Assembly: GCA_964582415.1 (NCBI GenBank)
Contig: CAZOSF010000002.1
Location: forward strand, 21,533-85,532
From: CAZOSF01 sp964582415
GTDB taxonomy: Bacteria > Bacteroidota > Bacteroidia > Flavobacteriales > Flavobacteriaceae
Length of the DNA: 64,000 nucleotides
Direction of reading: 5' to 3'
A program made the translations under genes and the position numbers. Below the pieces are notes generated by a model that saw nothing but the letters and a program-made list of their open reading frames with translations, was not told where the DNA came from and ran no database searches. Shown one piece after another: positions 1 to 9,673 of this stretch (positions within the stretch are counted from its first letter, which is position 1; each line of letters starts with the position of its first letter).

Positions 1-1
1 G

Positions 2-1123
2 TTTCCAGTTGCGTTTCTGCGCTACTATGCCGGCGTAAAGCGAGGCCAGCTTTTTCGGAAGGAGAAACTTTTGAAACAAAATGAGGTTTTGGACCAGCTG
101 GGATTCGTAAAATCGATAAAGGCCCCCGAAGCGCTATTCAAAAAAGACAGCACTTTGGTTTATTTCTATCTTGAAAAAACCAACCACAATCTTTTCGATG
201 GCATTCTTGGTTTTGCCACAAATGAAGAAACCCAAAAGCTGGAATTCAACGGGTATTTGAATCTAGAATTGAACAATAACCTAAATTTCGGCGAGCAATT
301 GAAGATTAACTACAAGGCAGACGGTCGGGAACAGCAAAATTTTTCTGCCGCCGTGCAACTGCCCTATTTGCTTAAAACTCCATTTGGCGTGGGCCTGGAG
401 TTGAAAATTTTTAAACGGGATAGCACCTTTTCCACCACCGAACAGCAGGCTCGGGTGTATTACCAAACATCGCCTCAAACCAGAGTGTATGCAGGCTATA
501 AGGGTTACGAATCGAGCAATCTATTGGATTCGGAAAACGCCTTGGCCTCTATTGAAGATTTCAACGCCAATTTTTTTCTTGTGGGAGGCGAATTTAGAGT
601 ACCACAGCCCAATCGGTTTTTCCCTGTCAAATCGTATCTCCGAATCGAATCAGAAATAGGAAAACGCAGCACGCGATCGAACGAGGTGGATCAATTGCGA
701 TTGGCACTAAATGCGCACCATATTTTTAATTTAAATTCTCAAAACAGTATATTCATCGGCAATAGCACAGGATATCTGCAAAGCGATGGCTATTTCGAAA
801 ACGACCTCTTCCGATTTGGCGGGATCAATTCCTTGCGGGGGTTCAATGAAAACAGCATCGATGCTTCCCTCTATACGGTAATCAATTCAGAATATCGGTA
901 TCAGTTCAGCCAAGCTCTTTACGTGAATAGCCTACTTGACTTTGGTTATTTTGAAAATGAGGTTTTTGATCAGCAGGAAGAATTATACAGTTTTGGATTC
1001 GGATTGGGTTTAAATACGCGGTCGGGAATCTTAAAATTGAATATTGCCAATGGGTTTGCAAAGAATCAAAATTTGGACTTCGGCCAGACCAAAGTCCACC
1101 TGCTTTTCGTCACGAATTTTTAG
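2..1123 (+). CDS. Omp85/BamA-like outer membrane barrel protein (5' end outside window)
   Basis: The reading frame is open from base 2 with no stop, so the gene begins before the window; 373 residues are visible. The first ~60 residues resemble the last POTRA repeat of an Omp85 protein, and the rest alternates like a beta barrel. Residues near 835-845 bp encode GGINSLRGF, matching the conserved (V/L)RG(F/Y) loop motif of Omp85/two-partner-secretion transporters, and the protein ends in Phe, the usual C-terminal barrel signal. It is probably an outer-membrane insertase or TamA-like assembly factor; the exact subfamily cannot be decided without the N-terminus. A TTG at 71 is in frame but is not the real start, because homologous-looking sequence continues upstream of it. 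Confidence 0.72.
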   Translation, partial: FPVAFLRYYAGVKRGQLFRKEKLLKQNEVLDQLGFVKSIKAPEALFKKDSTLVYFYLEKTNHNLFDGILGFATNEETQKLEFNGYLNLELNNNLNFGEQLKINYKADGREQQNFSAAVQLPYLLKTPFGVGLELKIFKRDSTFSTTEQQARVYYQTSPQTRVYAGYKGYESSNLLDSENALASIEDFNANFFLVGGEFRVPQPNRFFPVKSYLRIESEIGKRSTRSNEVDQLRLALNAHHIFNLNSQNSIFIGNSTGYLQSDGYFENDLFRFGGINSLRGFNENSIDASLYTVINSEYRYQFSQALYVNSLLDFGYFENEVFDQQEELYSFGFGLGLNTRSGILKLNIANGFAKNQNLDFGQTKVHLLFVTNF

Positions 1124-1173
1124 TAATCACCGATAAGAATTCACAAATATTTAAGTTAAAGGACTTTTATTTA

Positions 1174-1204
1174 TTGTGGGTTTAACAATTTATTACGAAT
1201 TTTG
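1174..1204 (+). promoter_or_regulatory. Promoter-like element of first susC operon
   Basis: TTGTG at 1174-1178 and TTTTG at 1200-1204 sit at the spacing expected for the Bacteroidota -33 (TTG) and -7 (TAnnTTTG-like) boxes. The internal blocks TTTAAC (1181-1186) and TTTATT (1189-1194) recur at identical spacing before the second susC (6356-6386); 24 of the 31 positions are identical. The -7 box deviates from consensus (GAATTTTG). Function is inferred. Confidence 0.5.
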
Positions 1205-1222
1205 AACAAAAATTTATTTTTT

Positions 1223-4200
1223 ATGAAACACAAACTACATCTCTATTTGGCGTGTCTATTTGCGCTAGTGGTACAGTTTGGCTTCGCTCAGGAGAAGACC
1301 ATCACTGGAACCATTACAGACGACACGGGTGTTCCCCTACCTGGTGCGAACGTCATTATTAAGGAAACAACAAACGGAACCCAATCCGATTTCGATGGTA
1401 ACTATACCATCACGGCTAACGTAGGCCAGGTCTTGGTGTTCAGTTATGTAGGTTTCCAATCCAAAGAAATTCCAGTAACCGCTACCACCGCGACTGTTAA
1501 CGTACAGATGGAAGCAGGTACCCAACTTACCGAAGTTGTGATTACTGGATATTCTCGAAGAAATCAAACAGTACAGGCCTCATCTTCCGTTTCCATCAGT
1601 TCTGCAGAAATTGCAGAGTTGAGCCCTGTAACCAGTGTAGACAACTTGCTTCAAGGTAAAGCAGCAGGGGTTCAGGTTACAGCAGCAAACGGTAAACCGG
1701 GACAGGGAGCGTTCGTTCGTATCCGAGGTATTGGATCGTTGACGGCAGGTGCTTCTTCTCCACTTTATGTGGTGGATGGTGCTATCATCCGTGAGGAAGA
1801 TTTGGCGAACATCCCCAATGAGGATATTGAAAACATTACCGTACTTAAGGATGCTGCCACTACGGCTCGTTATGGGTCCAGGGGTGCTAGTGGGGTTGTT
1901 GTAATCACCACTAAATCCGGTAAGCGTGATGGTGATGCCAGCATTCGATTCACTTCTCGTTACGGGGTTGTATCTCGCGTAAATCCGAATTTCAAGGTGA
2001 TGAATGCCGAGCAAAAGTTCCAGTATGAAGCTGAATTATATGCTTTAGGTGTTAGTGCGGCAGGAAACCTTCCTGGTGTAACTACTCAACCTGGTTCTGA
2101 AGAGCGTCAATTCCTTTTGGATTATGAAACCGATTGGGAAGATTTGATGTTAAAAGAAGGTATCATCCAAAACAACAACGTTAGTATTTCAGGTGGTAGT
2201 GAGCGAATGGACTACTATTTCTCTGTAGGACATGACCGCAACACAGGGATCATCGATCAGATTGATGGTTTCGAGCGTATCAGCAGCCGTTTAAACTTGA
2301 ATTTCGATGCTAAAGATTGGTTGACCATCGGTGTAAATGTAGGGTACTCTCGTTCTACTTCCGATGAGCCTCGTGACCGTAACAACGTTCAGAACCCATT
2401 CCGTGCCATGTATGATTACAACGCTTACGAAACGGAATTTATCTTGAACGATGATGGTTCCATCCAATTGGATGAGAATGGTAACCCCGTATACAACCCA
2501 ACACACACCACCTTCAACGTAAGAGGTGCCTTGTTGTCTGAACCAGCGATTGCTATTCAAAACAACTGGTTGGGATCTGTAAACGCTACCGCTAGCTTAT
2601 TCAAAAATGTAAGCTATACCTTTGGCGTTGCCGCTAACAGCATCAACAGACGTACTGAAAGTTACTCTAAGCCTGGAGGAATTTTGGATTCCATTATTGG
2701 AGACCCTAACAACCCAGGTAACAAATTGGATACTGGTACCTATCGTTACGATATCACCATCAGTAACCGTTTGGGATATAGCTTAAACACCGATAACCAC
2801 CACTTAGATTTGTTGGGTCTTTACGAATTCAACTATAACGAAAATAATGGTTATTTGGTTAGAAGCATTGGTTTCCCTTCTGCAGAGTTAACCACTCAGA
2901 TCAATGGTGCTCAATTAACCGCCGGTAACACTACCCGCAACAAATTGACCTTGTTGTCTTATGGATTCTTTGCCGATTATGACTACCAAGAAAAATATTT
3001 GGCTTCTGGTTCTGTTCGTTATGACGGTTCGTCTAACTTCGGTGCTGATAACCGCTTCGGACTTTTCTATAGTGGAAGTTTAGGTTGGAACATCGCCAAA
3101 GAAAACTTCTTCAATGTTAAAGCTATCAACGATTTGAAACTTCGTGTTTCTTACGGTACCACGGGTAACCGAGATGGTATCTCTCGTTATGCCGCTCAAG
3201 ACAACGTAGCTTTCGATGCATACCCAGGTGGTTCAGCTACCATTCCTTCCAACATCGGAAACCCCGATTTGAAATGGGAAACGACCACTACCACTAACTT
3301 CGGTTTGGAATTCAACTTGTTCGACCGTAGAGTACGTGGAGTTACCGATTACTTCATCAGAACTACAGAAGATCTATTGTTCTCTGTACCACGTGCTGAT
3401 GAATCCGGGGTTGGATTTGTATTTGGCAACCTTGGTAAAATCGAAAACAAAGGTTTGGAAATCTCTCTTCAAGGAGATGTATTCCGATCTAAAGATTTCA
3501 CTTGGACTCTCGGAGGAAACATTGTATTCCTAGATCACCAAATTTTGGAATTACCTGACGGCGAAGACGTAGCGCCAGGTAACGCTTTCAACATCCTATG
3601 GAGAGAAGGTGCTAAGATCAACGAACATTTCTTGGTGCGTTATGCAGGGGTCGACCCAGCAACGGGTGCTCCATTGTACTATGGTGCCGACGGAAACACC
3701 TACCGTGCATTTGATCTTCCAGAAGACGAAGACGAAAACCGTGTACTTCAAGGAAAATCTACCATCGCTGATAAAGAAGGTGGTTTCTTCACCAACATGA
3801 AATACAAAGGATTCGGATTGCGTGCTGATTTTGTTTTCAAGGCAGGTAACTGGATCAACAACTTTGTAAAGTCTAACTTGATTTCCGATGGATTCAACAT
3901 CGATGACAATCAAGCAGTTGACGCTTTCAATTATTGGAGACAACCCGGTGATACCAACGTTCACCCAAGCCCATTGATCTCTCAAGAAGAATTAGGTGCC
4001 GTGAACTCTGACCGTTTCCTTGAAAAAGGGGATTATATCAGAATGCGTAACATTACCTTGTCTTACGATTTCAACGACAGAGCCCTTGACAATACTCCAT
4101 TCAAGAGATTAAGATTGTATGTTCAAGGTCAGAACCTTTTGACTTTCTCTAAATTCTTTGGAGATCCTGAAGTAGGTATTTCTTCAGGTGAAACTATTAG

Positions 4201-4291
4201 CTATGCGAACAGTGTGGCACCAGGGGAAGCTACTTTATATAGTTATCCAAACACTAGATCCGTTCAGATTGGATTGGATGTAACTTTCTAA
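1223..4291 (+). CDS. SusC/RagA family TonB-linked outer membrane protein
   Basis: A 1022-residue TonB-dependent transporter of the SusC/RagA type that imports a ligand captured by its SusD partner. A signal peptide ends after Ala22 (FGFA/Q). A carboxypeptidase-regulatory-like domain follows (about residues 24-110), then the segment TEVVITGY, the plug domain with LQGKAAGVQV and LKDAATTARYGSRGASG, and a long beta barrel ending in DVTF. The ATG at 1223 is chosen over an in-frame TTG at 1202 because it begins directly with the basic residues of the signal peptide. The stop is followed after 4 nt by susD, so the two are co-translated. Use of AAC, TTC, GGT and CGT codons looks like that of a highly expressed gene. 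The substrate is unknown: no carbohydrate-active enzyme lies nearby. Confidence 0.95.
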   Translation: MKHKLHLYLACLFALVVQFGFAQEKTITGTITDDTGVPLPGANVIIKETTNGTQSDFDGNYTITANVGQVLVFSYVGFQSKEIPVTATTATVNVQMEAGTQLTEVVITGYSRRNQTVQASSSVSISSAEIAELSPVTSVDNLLQGKAAGVQVTAANGKPGQGAFVRIRGIGSLTAGASSPLYVVDGAIIREEDLANIPNEDIENITVLKDAATTARYGSRGASGVVVITTKSGKRDGDASIRFTSRYGVVSRVNPNFKVMNAEQKFQYEAELYALGVSAAGNLPGVTTQPGSEERQFLLDYETDWEDLMLKEGIIQNNNVSISGGSERMDYYFSVGHDRNTGIIDQIDGFERISSRLNLNFDAKDWLTIGVNVGYSRSTSDEPRDRNNVQNPFRAMYDYNAYETEFILNDDGSIQLDENGNPVYNPTHTTFNVRGALLSEPAIAIQNNWLGSVNATASLFKNVSYTFGVAANSINRRTESYSKPGGILDSIIGDPNNPGNKLDTGTYRYDITISNRLGYSLNTDNHHLDLLGLYEFNYNENNGYLVRSIGFPSAELTTQINGAQLTAGNTTRNKLTLLSYGFFADYDYQEKYLASGSVRYDGSSNFGADNRFGLFYSGSLGWNIAKENFFNVKAINDLKLRVSYGTTGNRDGISRYAAQDNVAFDAYPGGSATIPSNIGNPDLKWETTTTTNFGLEFNLFDRRVRGVTDYFIRTTEDLLFSVPRADESGVGFVFGNLGKIENKGLEISLQGDVFRSKDFTWTLGGNIVFLDHQILELPDGEDVAPGNAFNILWREGAKINEHFLVRYAGVDPATGAPLYYGADGNTYRAFDLPEDEDENRVLQGKSTIADKEGGFFTNMKYKGFGLRADFVFKAGNWINNFVKSNLISDGFNIDDNQAVDAFNYWRQPGDTNVHPSPLISQEELGAVNSDRFLEKGDYIRMRNITLSYDFNDRALDNTPFKRLRLYVQGQNLLTFSKFFGDPEVGISSGETISYANSVAPGEATLYSYPNTRSVQIGLDVTF

Positions 4292-4295
4292 AAAA

Positions 4296-5735
4296 ATGAA
4301 TATGAAAAATTTGAAATATCTATTTATAGCGATTCTTGCGTTCGGATTGACCACTTCGTGTGATAACCAATTGGATCAACTTCCATACGATGAATTCGCC
4401 ACGGCGAACGCCTTTACGACGGCCCAAGATTTTGAAAACGGGATTCGTGGGGTGTATCTACAACTAACCGCAGCTGCCTTCTATGGCGGTAGTGATGCGG
4501 GTTCTATGTTGAGCGCTCCAGATGTAATGTCTGATAATGCGACCTTATCACAATATGGTCGTACCACAAAACGAACCTTGCATAACTGGCAATATGCTGC
4601 CAATTCAACCATGCAAGCAACGTATCAAAATGCATATACCCTTGTTTACAGAGCCAACCAGATTTTAAAATATGCTGAAGGCTTTGAAGGTGAGAACAAA
4701 GACAACATCGTTGCTGAAGCAAAAGCATTACGCGCTTTAGCTCATTTTAACATTGCTGCTTTGTTTGCAAAAATCCCAACACAAGGTGATGCTGCTTCAA
4801 GTTTAGGGGTAGCGTATATGTTTGAAGCGGATCCAAATGCCGAACCATCTAGAAACACTGTTGCTGAGACCTATGATTTCATCGTAGCAGACCTTTTGGA
4901 TGCTCGTGATGGTATCAACACGGTAAACCCGGAAGGACGTTTGAACAGAGACGCTGTTAACCTATTGCTATCGCGTGTTTACCTATATATGGGAGAATGG
5001 CAAAAGGCTGTGGATGCTGCCAATGCCGTTAGCACACCAGTAGCTGGTCGTGATGACATCGTTGGTGTTTGGGAAGATACCAGCAGAGCTGGATTGATTT
5101 TCTACATTCCAAACGAACAACCGATTCTTGGAAACAACATCGGTGTTTGCTGGAGTCAAGGAGGTGTAACTTCTTTAATTCCTGAATATGTGGCCTCTTT
5201 CGAATTGACCAACCTTTATGCAGAGGATGACATTCGTAAGGAAGCTTATATTTTCGATGGATCTGTAACTTCTTCTGGAATTACTACCGAGTTCAACGGG
5301 ATCAAGAAATTGTTCTCCCGTCCAGGGGGTCAGCCAGGTGTGGTAGATTACAAAATCCTTCGTGCTGCTGAAGCTCAATTGAACAAGGCTGAAGCCCTTT
5401 ACCGTCTAGGCAATGAAACTGCTGCTCGTGATGCTTTGAACCAAGTACGTTCTAAGCGTTACTTGAACGCACCAAATGGTGAAACTGGAGCCGCCCTTCT
5501 TGATGCCATTAAGTTAGAGAGAAGATTGGAGTTTGCTTTCGAATACCAACGCTTCTTCGATATTAAGCGATGGGGTGAAGCCATCTCTAGAACTAACGCT
5601 GGAGACGTAGCCGATGGGTCTGGAACTCCTTCAGACGTATTGAACTTGCCAGCAGGCAGCAACAAATTCCAGTTGCCAATCGCTCAAGGATCTTTAGATG
5701 TGAATCCAAACCTGCAACAAAACCCAGGTTACTAA
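4296..5735 (+). CDS. SusD/RagB family nutrient-binding outer membrane lipoprotein
   Basis: A 479-residue surface lipoprotein that forms the lid over the SusC barrel and binds the imported ligand. The lipobox TTSC places the acylated Cys at residue 22. SusD hallmarks are present: the TPR-like segment AKALRALAHFNIAALFAKIP and the C-terminal motif LERRLEFAFEYQRFFDIKRW, with a final NPNLQQNPGY tail typical of the family. It starts 4 nt after susC and is followed 19 nt later by a small lipoprotein gene, forming a three-gene operon that ends at the terminator at 6211-6241. Confidence 0.95.
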   Translation: MNMKNLKYLFIAILAFGLTTSCDNQLDQLPYDEFATANAFTTAQDFENGIRGVYLQLTAAAFYGGSDAGSMLSAPDVMSDNATLSQYGRTTKRTLHNWQYAANSTMQATYQNAYTLVYRANQILKYAEGFEGENKDNIVAEAKALRALAHFNIAALFAKIPTQGDAASSLGVAYMFEADPNAEPSRNTVAETYDFIVADLLDARDGINTVNPEGRLNRDAVNLLLSRVYLYMGEWQKAVDAANAVSTPVAGRDDIVGVWEDTSRAGLIFYIPNEQPILGNNIGVCWSQGGVTSLIPEYVASFELTNLYAEDDIRKEAYIFDGSVTSSGITTEFNGIKKLFSRPGGQPGVVDYKILRAAEAQLNKAEALYRLGNETAARDALNQVRSKRYLNAPNGETGAALLDAIKLERRLEFAFEYQRFFDIKRWGEAISRTNAGDVADGSGTPSDVLNLPAGSNKFQLPIAQGSLDVNPNLQQNPGY

Positions 5736-5754
5736 ACCTTAAAACGAAACGAGT

Positions 5755-6192
5755 ATGAAAAAATCAATTATAGCATTATTAGTTGTTGCGATGGCTTTGG
5801 TAAGCACCTCTTGTCGTGACAGTTATGACGATTATGATTCAGAACGTGGTGCGACCATAGGATTTACCAGTCCGCCTCTTGAACTATCACTTCCTCAGGG
5901 AGGAACCATTCCGTATTTCCCTGTGCCATTTTTTGTGACCTCAGTATCCAGTTCAGACAGAACGTTCACTGTGGTGGTGATAGAGGAAGAAACAACGCTT
6001 ACTCCAGACAACTATACTATAGAAACAGAAGTATTGGTGCCTGCGAATGAGCGTTCGGGAGTCTTGGCGTTCAGCGCCGTAAATAATTCAATTTCTTCGG
6101 AAGACTTTCAGAACCTTGTGATTGCCTTTCAATCTACGGCTGATGTAACTTCCGGTAAGAGATATGTTGTTTCGCTAAAATCGAACAATTAA
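5755..6192 (+). CDS. small SusCD-associated lipoprotein
   Basis: A 145-residue predicted lipoprotein with lipobox STSC (Cys20) and an acidic DSYDDYDSE stretch just after it, the type of signal that directs Bacteroidota lipoproteins to the cell surface. The remainder looks like one immunoglobulin-like beta sandwich, similar in layout to DUF1735/Calx-beta-type modules found in SusE/SusF-like proteins. It is the last gene of the first susCD operon. By position it may be an extra surface binding protein, but no ligand can be named. The family assignment is tentative; lipoprotein status and operon membership are well supported. Confidence 0.8.
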   Translation: MKKSIIALLVVAMALVSTSCRDSYDDYDSERGATIGFTSPPLELSLPQGGTIPYFPVPFFVTSVSSSDRTFTVVVIEEETTLTPDNYTIETEVLVPANERSGVLAFSAVNNSISSEDFQNLVIAFQSTADVTSGKRYVVSLKSNN

Positions 6193-6210
6193 GTCGACTT
6201 CTTATATCTT

Positions 6211-6241
6211 AAAAAAGGCACCCAGTTGGGTGCCTTTTTTT
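6211..6241 (+). terminator. Rho-independent terminator of first susCD operon
   Basis: The arms GGCACCCA (6217-6224) and TGGGTGCC (6227-6234) are perfectly complementary, preceded by an A-run and followed by seven T. It lies 18 nt after the lipoprotein stop. Confidence 0.9.
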
Positions 6242-6355
6242 ATGATATCATTCGTAAAAAAAATTAATGCAAAATAGAATCCTTAAAAATGGCCGGAGGG
6301 CTTAACATTAGGGTAACTTTCCGTTGATGAAAAAGCAAAATTTAAGTTTAAAAAG

Positions 6356-6386
6356 TTGTGTATTTAACTTTTTATTGTGATTTTTG
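6356..6386 (+). promoter_or_regulatory. Promoter-like element of second susC operon
   Basis: TTGTG at 6356-6360 and TTTTG at 6382-6386 are separated exactly as in the element before the first susC, with the same internal TTTAAC and TTTATT blocks. The -7 box is GATTTTTG, one base from TAnnTTTG at its key positions. The ATG lies 28 nt beyond. Inferred from pairwise conservation within the window. Confidence 0.5.
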
Positions 6387-6414
6387 GCATTGGCTAATTC
6401 AAATAAATTATAAA

Positions 6415-9400
6415 ATGAGAACAAAGTTTAGTGGATTTTTAACGCTATTACTAGCGTTTGTAGTGCAACTTACGTTCGCACAAGAAAAAACTGTCTCTGG
6501 TACGGTGCTGGATGAAAACAACCTGCCCCTTCCCGGAGTCAATGTTATTGTAAAAGGGACTACCACTGGTACCCAGACTGACTTTGACGGAAATTATTCC
6601 GTATCAGTAAACACTGGGCAAACATTGGTATACAGCTATGTTGGATACAAATCAGTAGAACGTGCCGTTTCTGCTGCCACTTCCAACATTTCCTTCTCTA
6701 TGGAACTGGACGCTTCGGTATTGAACGAAGTGGTTGTTACCGGTTTCGCCGTTAAGAAAGAAAAGAAAGCATTGGGTTATTCGGTATCCTCCATTCAGCA
6801 GGAATCGATTAAAGAAAGTCCTCAGACCGACTTGACCCGTGTTCTTACCGGTAAAGCTGCAGGTATCAACATCACCACTCAAAACGGTCTATCCGGTTCT
6901 GCCAACAAAGTAATTATTCGTGGTACAAACTCCTTTACCGGTGACAACAACGCCCTGTACGTAATCGATGGTGTGCCAATTAGTAACGATACCAACGAAT
7001 CTGGTGACTTCGTGGATGGTAACATGGGATCTAGCCGTTCTTTTGATATCGACCCGAACAACATCGAGCGTGTGGATATCTTGAAAGGTCTTGCGGCTAC
7101 CACCCTTTATGGTACCCAAGGACGTAACGGGGTAATCCTTATTACTACTAAAACCGGTAGTGGCGCCCAAAGAAATGCGAAGCAAGAAATTGAAGTTTCT
7201 TCTTCCGTATTCGTGAACGAGGTGTCTATCCTACCTGATTACCAAAACAAATACGGAGGTGGTTTCGACCAGGCCTTCGGATGGTTCTACAGTAACTGGG
7301 GTCCAGGTTTCTACCGTGACGGCCTAGGTGGATGGGGAGCTGATCCAGCTTTCGATGCTGATGGTACAGTAGAACACCCTTATTCAAGTTCAGCTTTCCT
7401 TGGAACCAATTATCCTGATTTCCAAGCACAATATGAAGGAGAGCGTTATGATTGGAAACCAAGAAACAGTGTAGAAGAATTCTTTAGAAAAGGAATCGCA
7501 AGAACTGTTTCAGTAAGTGCTAGAGGAAGAAGTGAAGATGGTCGTTTCGGATACGGTACTGTTTTCAGTAACCTAGACGAAGATGGTTTTACCCCTGGAA
7601 ATAACGTTAAGCGTAACAACTTGACCATTTCTGGTGATGCTAAATTGAACAACAACTTCAGCATCCGTGGTTCGATGACCTATACCAAAACAGATTTAAA
7701 AACCCCTCCAGTAGCTGCTTCTTTTGGTAGTAGTATCTTCGGGGCTGGTTCTTCTATCTTTGGTGACCTTTTCTACACTCCTAGAAACATCGATTTCTTT
7801 GAATTACCCTACGAACTTCCTGATGGTTCCAGCATCTACTATCGTGATGACAACGCAATTCAGCACCCTCTTTGGACGGTAAAGAATGCTCGTTTCTCAC
7901 AGTTGGTGAACCGTTTGAATGGATACGCTGCTATCGACTATAACTTCGATGAGCACTTCAACGTATTCTACCAAGCGAGTATCGATACCTATTCTGAAGA
8001 CTCAGTAAACCGTCAGAACCGGGGTGGTGTAACTGGAGATATTGGAGTTGATAGTGGTTTCTATGAAACCATCAATACTACCAACACTATTTACGACCAC
8101 CGTTTGGTTTTCTCTGGTAACAACTTCAGCTTCTTGAATGAGAAATTGAACATGAGCTTTACCTTAGGGGCTACTTCCAACAGTATCGACTACCGTCGTT
8201 TTGGACTTAGAAGCTCCCAACAACAAGTTTTCGGATTCTTCGATCACTCTGGTTTCGTTGAAAGACAACAAATCCAATTCAACCAAAGAAGAAACATTAT
8301 CGGTGTATTCGGACAGTTGCTTTTGGATTGGGATAACTGGTTCTTCGTTAACTTATCCGGTCGTAATGACTGGGTTTCTAACTCGAACGAAAACTCTTTG
8401 TTCTACCCATCTGCCAGTGTTTCTATCATCCCAACCAGTGCCATCGAAGGTCTTGCTTCCGACAATGGTATCAAGTACTTGAAACTTCGTGCTGGTTACG
8501 GAACTTCAGCTAACTTCGTTACAGGTTATCCAACCGTAACTTTGGTTGACTTGAACACGCAAGCTTGGAACGACGGAACAAATGATGTTACCTCTAACAC
8601 TACCAACCAATCCATCGGTAACCCAGGTATTAAGCCTGAGCTTTTCGAAGAATTGGAATTCGGTGCTGAGGGTAACCTTTTCAACCGTTTGACTTTCGAC
8701 TTCTCTTACTTTACAAGAACTACCAACGATTTGATTGTTGAGGATCAACCTATCCCAACTTCAACTGGGGCATCTTTCATCGATAATAACATTGGTGAGA
8801 TTCAGTCTTGGGGTATCGAAGCGGATCTTGGATTGAACATCTTCAAGAGTAATACTGGTGGCTTCGACTGGAAATTAAACGTGAACTATACTTCTTTTGA
8901 AAGTGAGGTAATCGATCTTGGACAAGACACAGACCAAGTAGTGTACGCTGGTTTCACTAACCTTGGAAACTTCGCTACTGTAGGAGATCCTCTTGGAGCT
9001 CTTTATGGTGCCCGTGTTGCACGTGATGAAAACGGTAACCTTATCGTTGACGCCGCTGGTAACTACGTAGCTGAAACTACCGATGAGAACGGTTTGGTAC
9101 CAAAAATTGGTGATGCCAACCCTGATTTCATCATGAACTATATCAGTACTATGTCCTGGAAAGGTATCACCTTGACCGCTCAATTCAACCACGTTTCTGG
9201 TGGAGATATCTACTCTACTTATGTGGCTACCTTGATGGGTCGTGGTTTGACTACCGATACCGAAGATCGTCTTGGAACTTACATCCTTGATGGTGTTAAC
9301 CAAGATACCGGTCTTCCAAACACTGTACAGATCAACAACTCTGATTTCTACTTCACCAACGGATTTGCTAGTGCCGCCGACGAACTGTCTGTATACGATG

Positions 9401-9654
9401 CTTCTGTAATCCGTTTGCAAGAAGTTTCATTAGCATACAGCTTATCTTCCAAAATGTTAGAAAGAACACCATTCGGTTCCGTAACTTTCAAAGTAAGCGG
9501 ATTCAACCTATGGTATGATGCTTACAATACTCCTGATGGTGTTAACTTCGATCCTAACACTACCGGTCTTGGTGCTGGTAACGGTCAAGGATTTGAATTC
9601 CTAACAGGACCAAGTAGCAAGAGATATGGATTTAGCGTAAATGCTACATTTTAA
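6415..9654 (+). CDS. SusC/RagA family TonB-linked outer membrane protein (second copy)
   Basis: A 1079-residue SusC/RagA-type transporter. The signal peptide ends after Ala22 (LTFA/Q), followed by a carboxypeptidase-regulatory-like domain, the segment NEVVVTGF, a plug with LTGKAAGINITTQNG and LKGLAATTLYGTQGRNG, and a barrel ending in NATF. The ATG at 6415 is chosen because it opens the signal peptide directly; an earlier in-frame TTG at 6358 would put a non-signal leader in front and overlaps the promoter-like element. The N-terminal 120 residues are similar to those of the first SusC, but the barrels differ clearly in sequence and length, so this is not a recent duplication. It is followed after 19 nt by a susD gene. 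Confidence 0.95.
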   Translation: MRTKFSGFLTLLLAFVVQLTFAQEKTVSGTVLDENNLPLPGVNVIVKGTTTGTQTDFDGNYSVSVNTGQTLVYSYVGYKSVERAVSAATSNISFSMELDASVLNEVVVTGFAVKKEKKALGYSVSSIQQESIKESPQTDLTRVLTGKAAGINITTQNGLSGSANKVIIRGTNSFTGDNNALYVIDGVPISNDTNESGDFVDGNMGSSRSFDIDPNNIERVDILKGLAATTLYGTQGRNGVILITTKTGSGAQRNAKQEIEVSSSVFVNEVSILPDYQNKYGGGFDQAFGWFYSNWGPGFYRDGLGGWGADPAFDADGTVEHPYSSSAFLGTNYPDFQAQYEGERYDWKPRNSVEEFFRKGIARTVSVSARGRSEDGRFGYGTVFSNLDEDGFTPGNNVKRNNLTISGDAKLNNNFSIRGSMTYTKTDLKTPPVAASFGSSIFGAGSSIFGDLFYTPRNIDFFELPYELPDGSSIYYRDDNAIQHPLWTVKNARFSQLVNRLNGYAAIDYNFDEHFNVFYQASIDTYSEDSVNRQNRGGVTGDIGVDSGFYETINTTNTIYDHRLVFSGNNFSFLNEKLNMSFTLGATSNSIDYRRFGLRSSQQQVFGFFDHSGFVERQQIQFNQRRNIIGVFGQLLLDWDNWFFVNLSGRNDWVSNSNENSLFYPSASVSIIPTSAIEGLASDNGIKYLKLRAGYGTSANFVTGYPTVTLVDLNTQAWNDGTNDVTSNTTNQSIGNPGIKPELFEELEFGAEGNLFNRLTFDFSYFTRTTNDLIVEDQPIPTSTGASFIDNNIGEIQSWGIEADLGLNIFKSNTGGFDWKLNVNYTSFESEVIDLGQDTDQVVYAGFTNLGNFATVGDPLGALYGARVARDENGNLIVDAAGNYVAETTDENGLVPKIGDANPDFIMNYISTMSWKGITLTAQFNHVSGGDIYSTYVATLMGRGLTTDTEDRLGTYILDGVNQDTGLPNTVQINNSDFYFTNGFASAADELSVYDASVIRLQEVSLAYSLSSKMLERTPFGSVTFKVSGFNLWYDAYNTPDGVNFDPNTTGLGAGNGQGFEFLTGPSSKRYGFSVNATF

Positions 9655-9673
9655 ACCTTAAAAAAAATTAGAG

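Noticed and set aside
3596..3985. Antisense frame of 129 codons inside the first susC
   Set aside because: It lies entirely within a well-supported gene and has no domain or start signal; typical shadow frame.
8875..9420. Antisense frame of 181 codons inside the second susC
   Set aside because: A long shadow frame caused by codon bias of a highly expressed gene; no homology pattern.
1223..9654. Recent tandem duplication of susC
   Set aside because: Only the N-terminal domains and promoter elements look alike; barrels differ in sequence and length.
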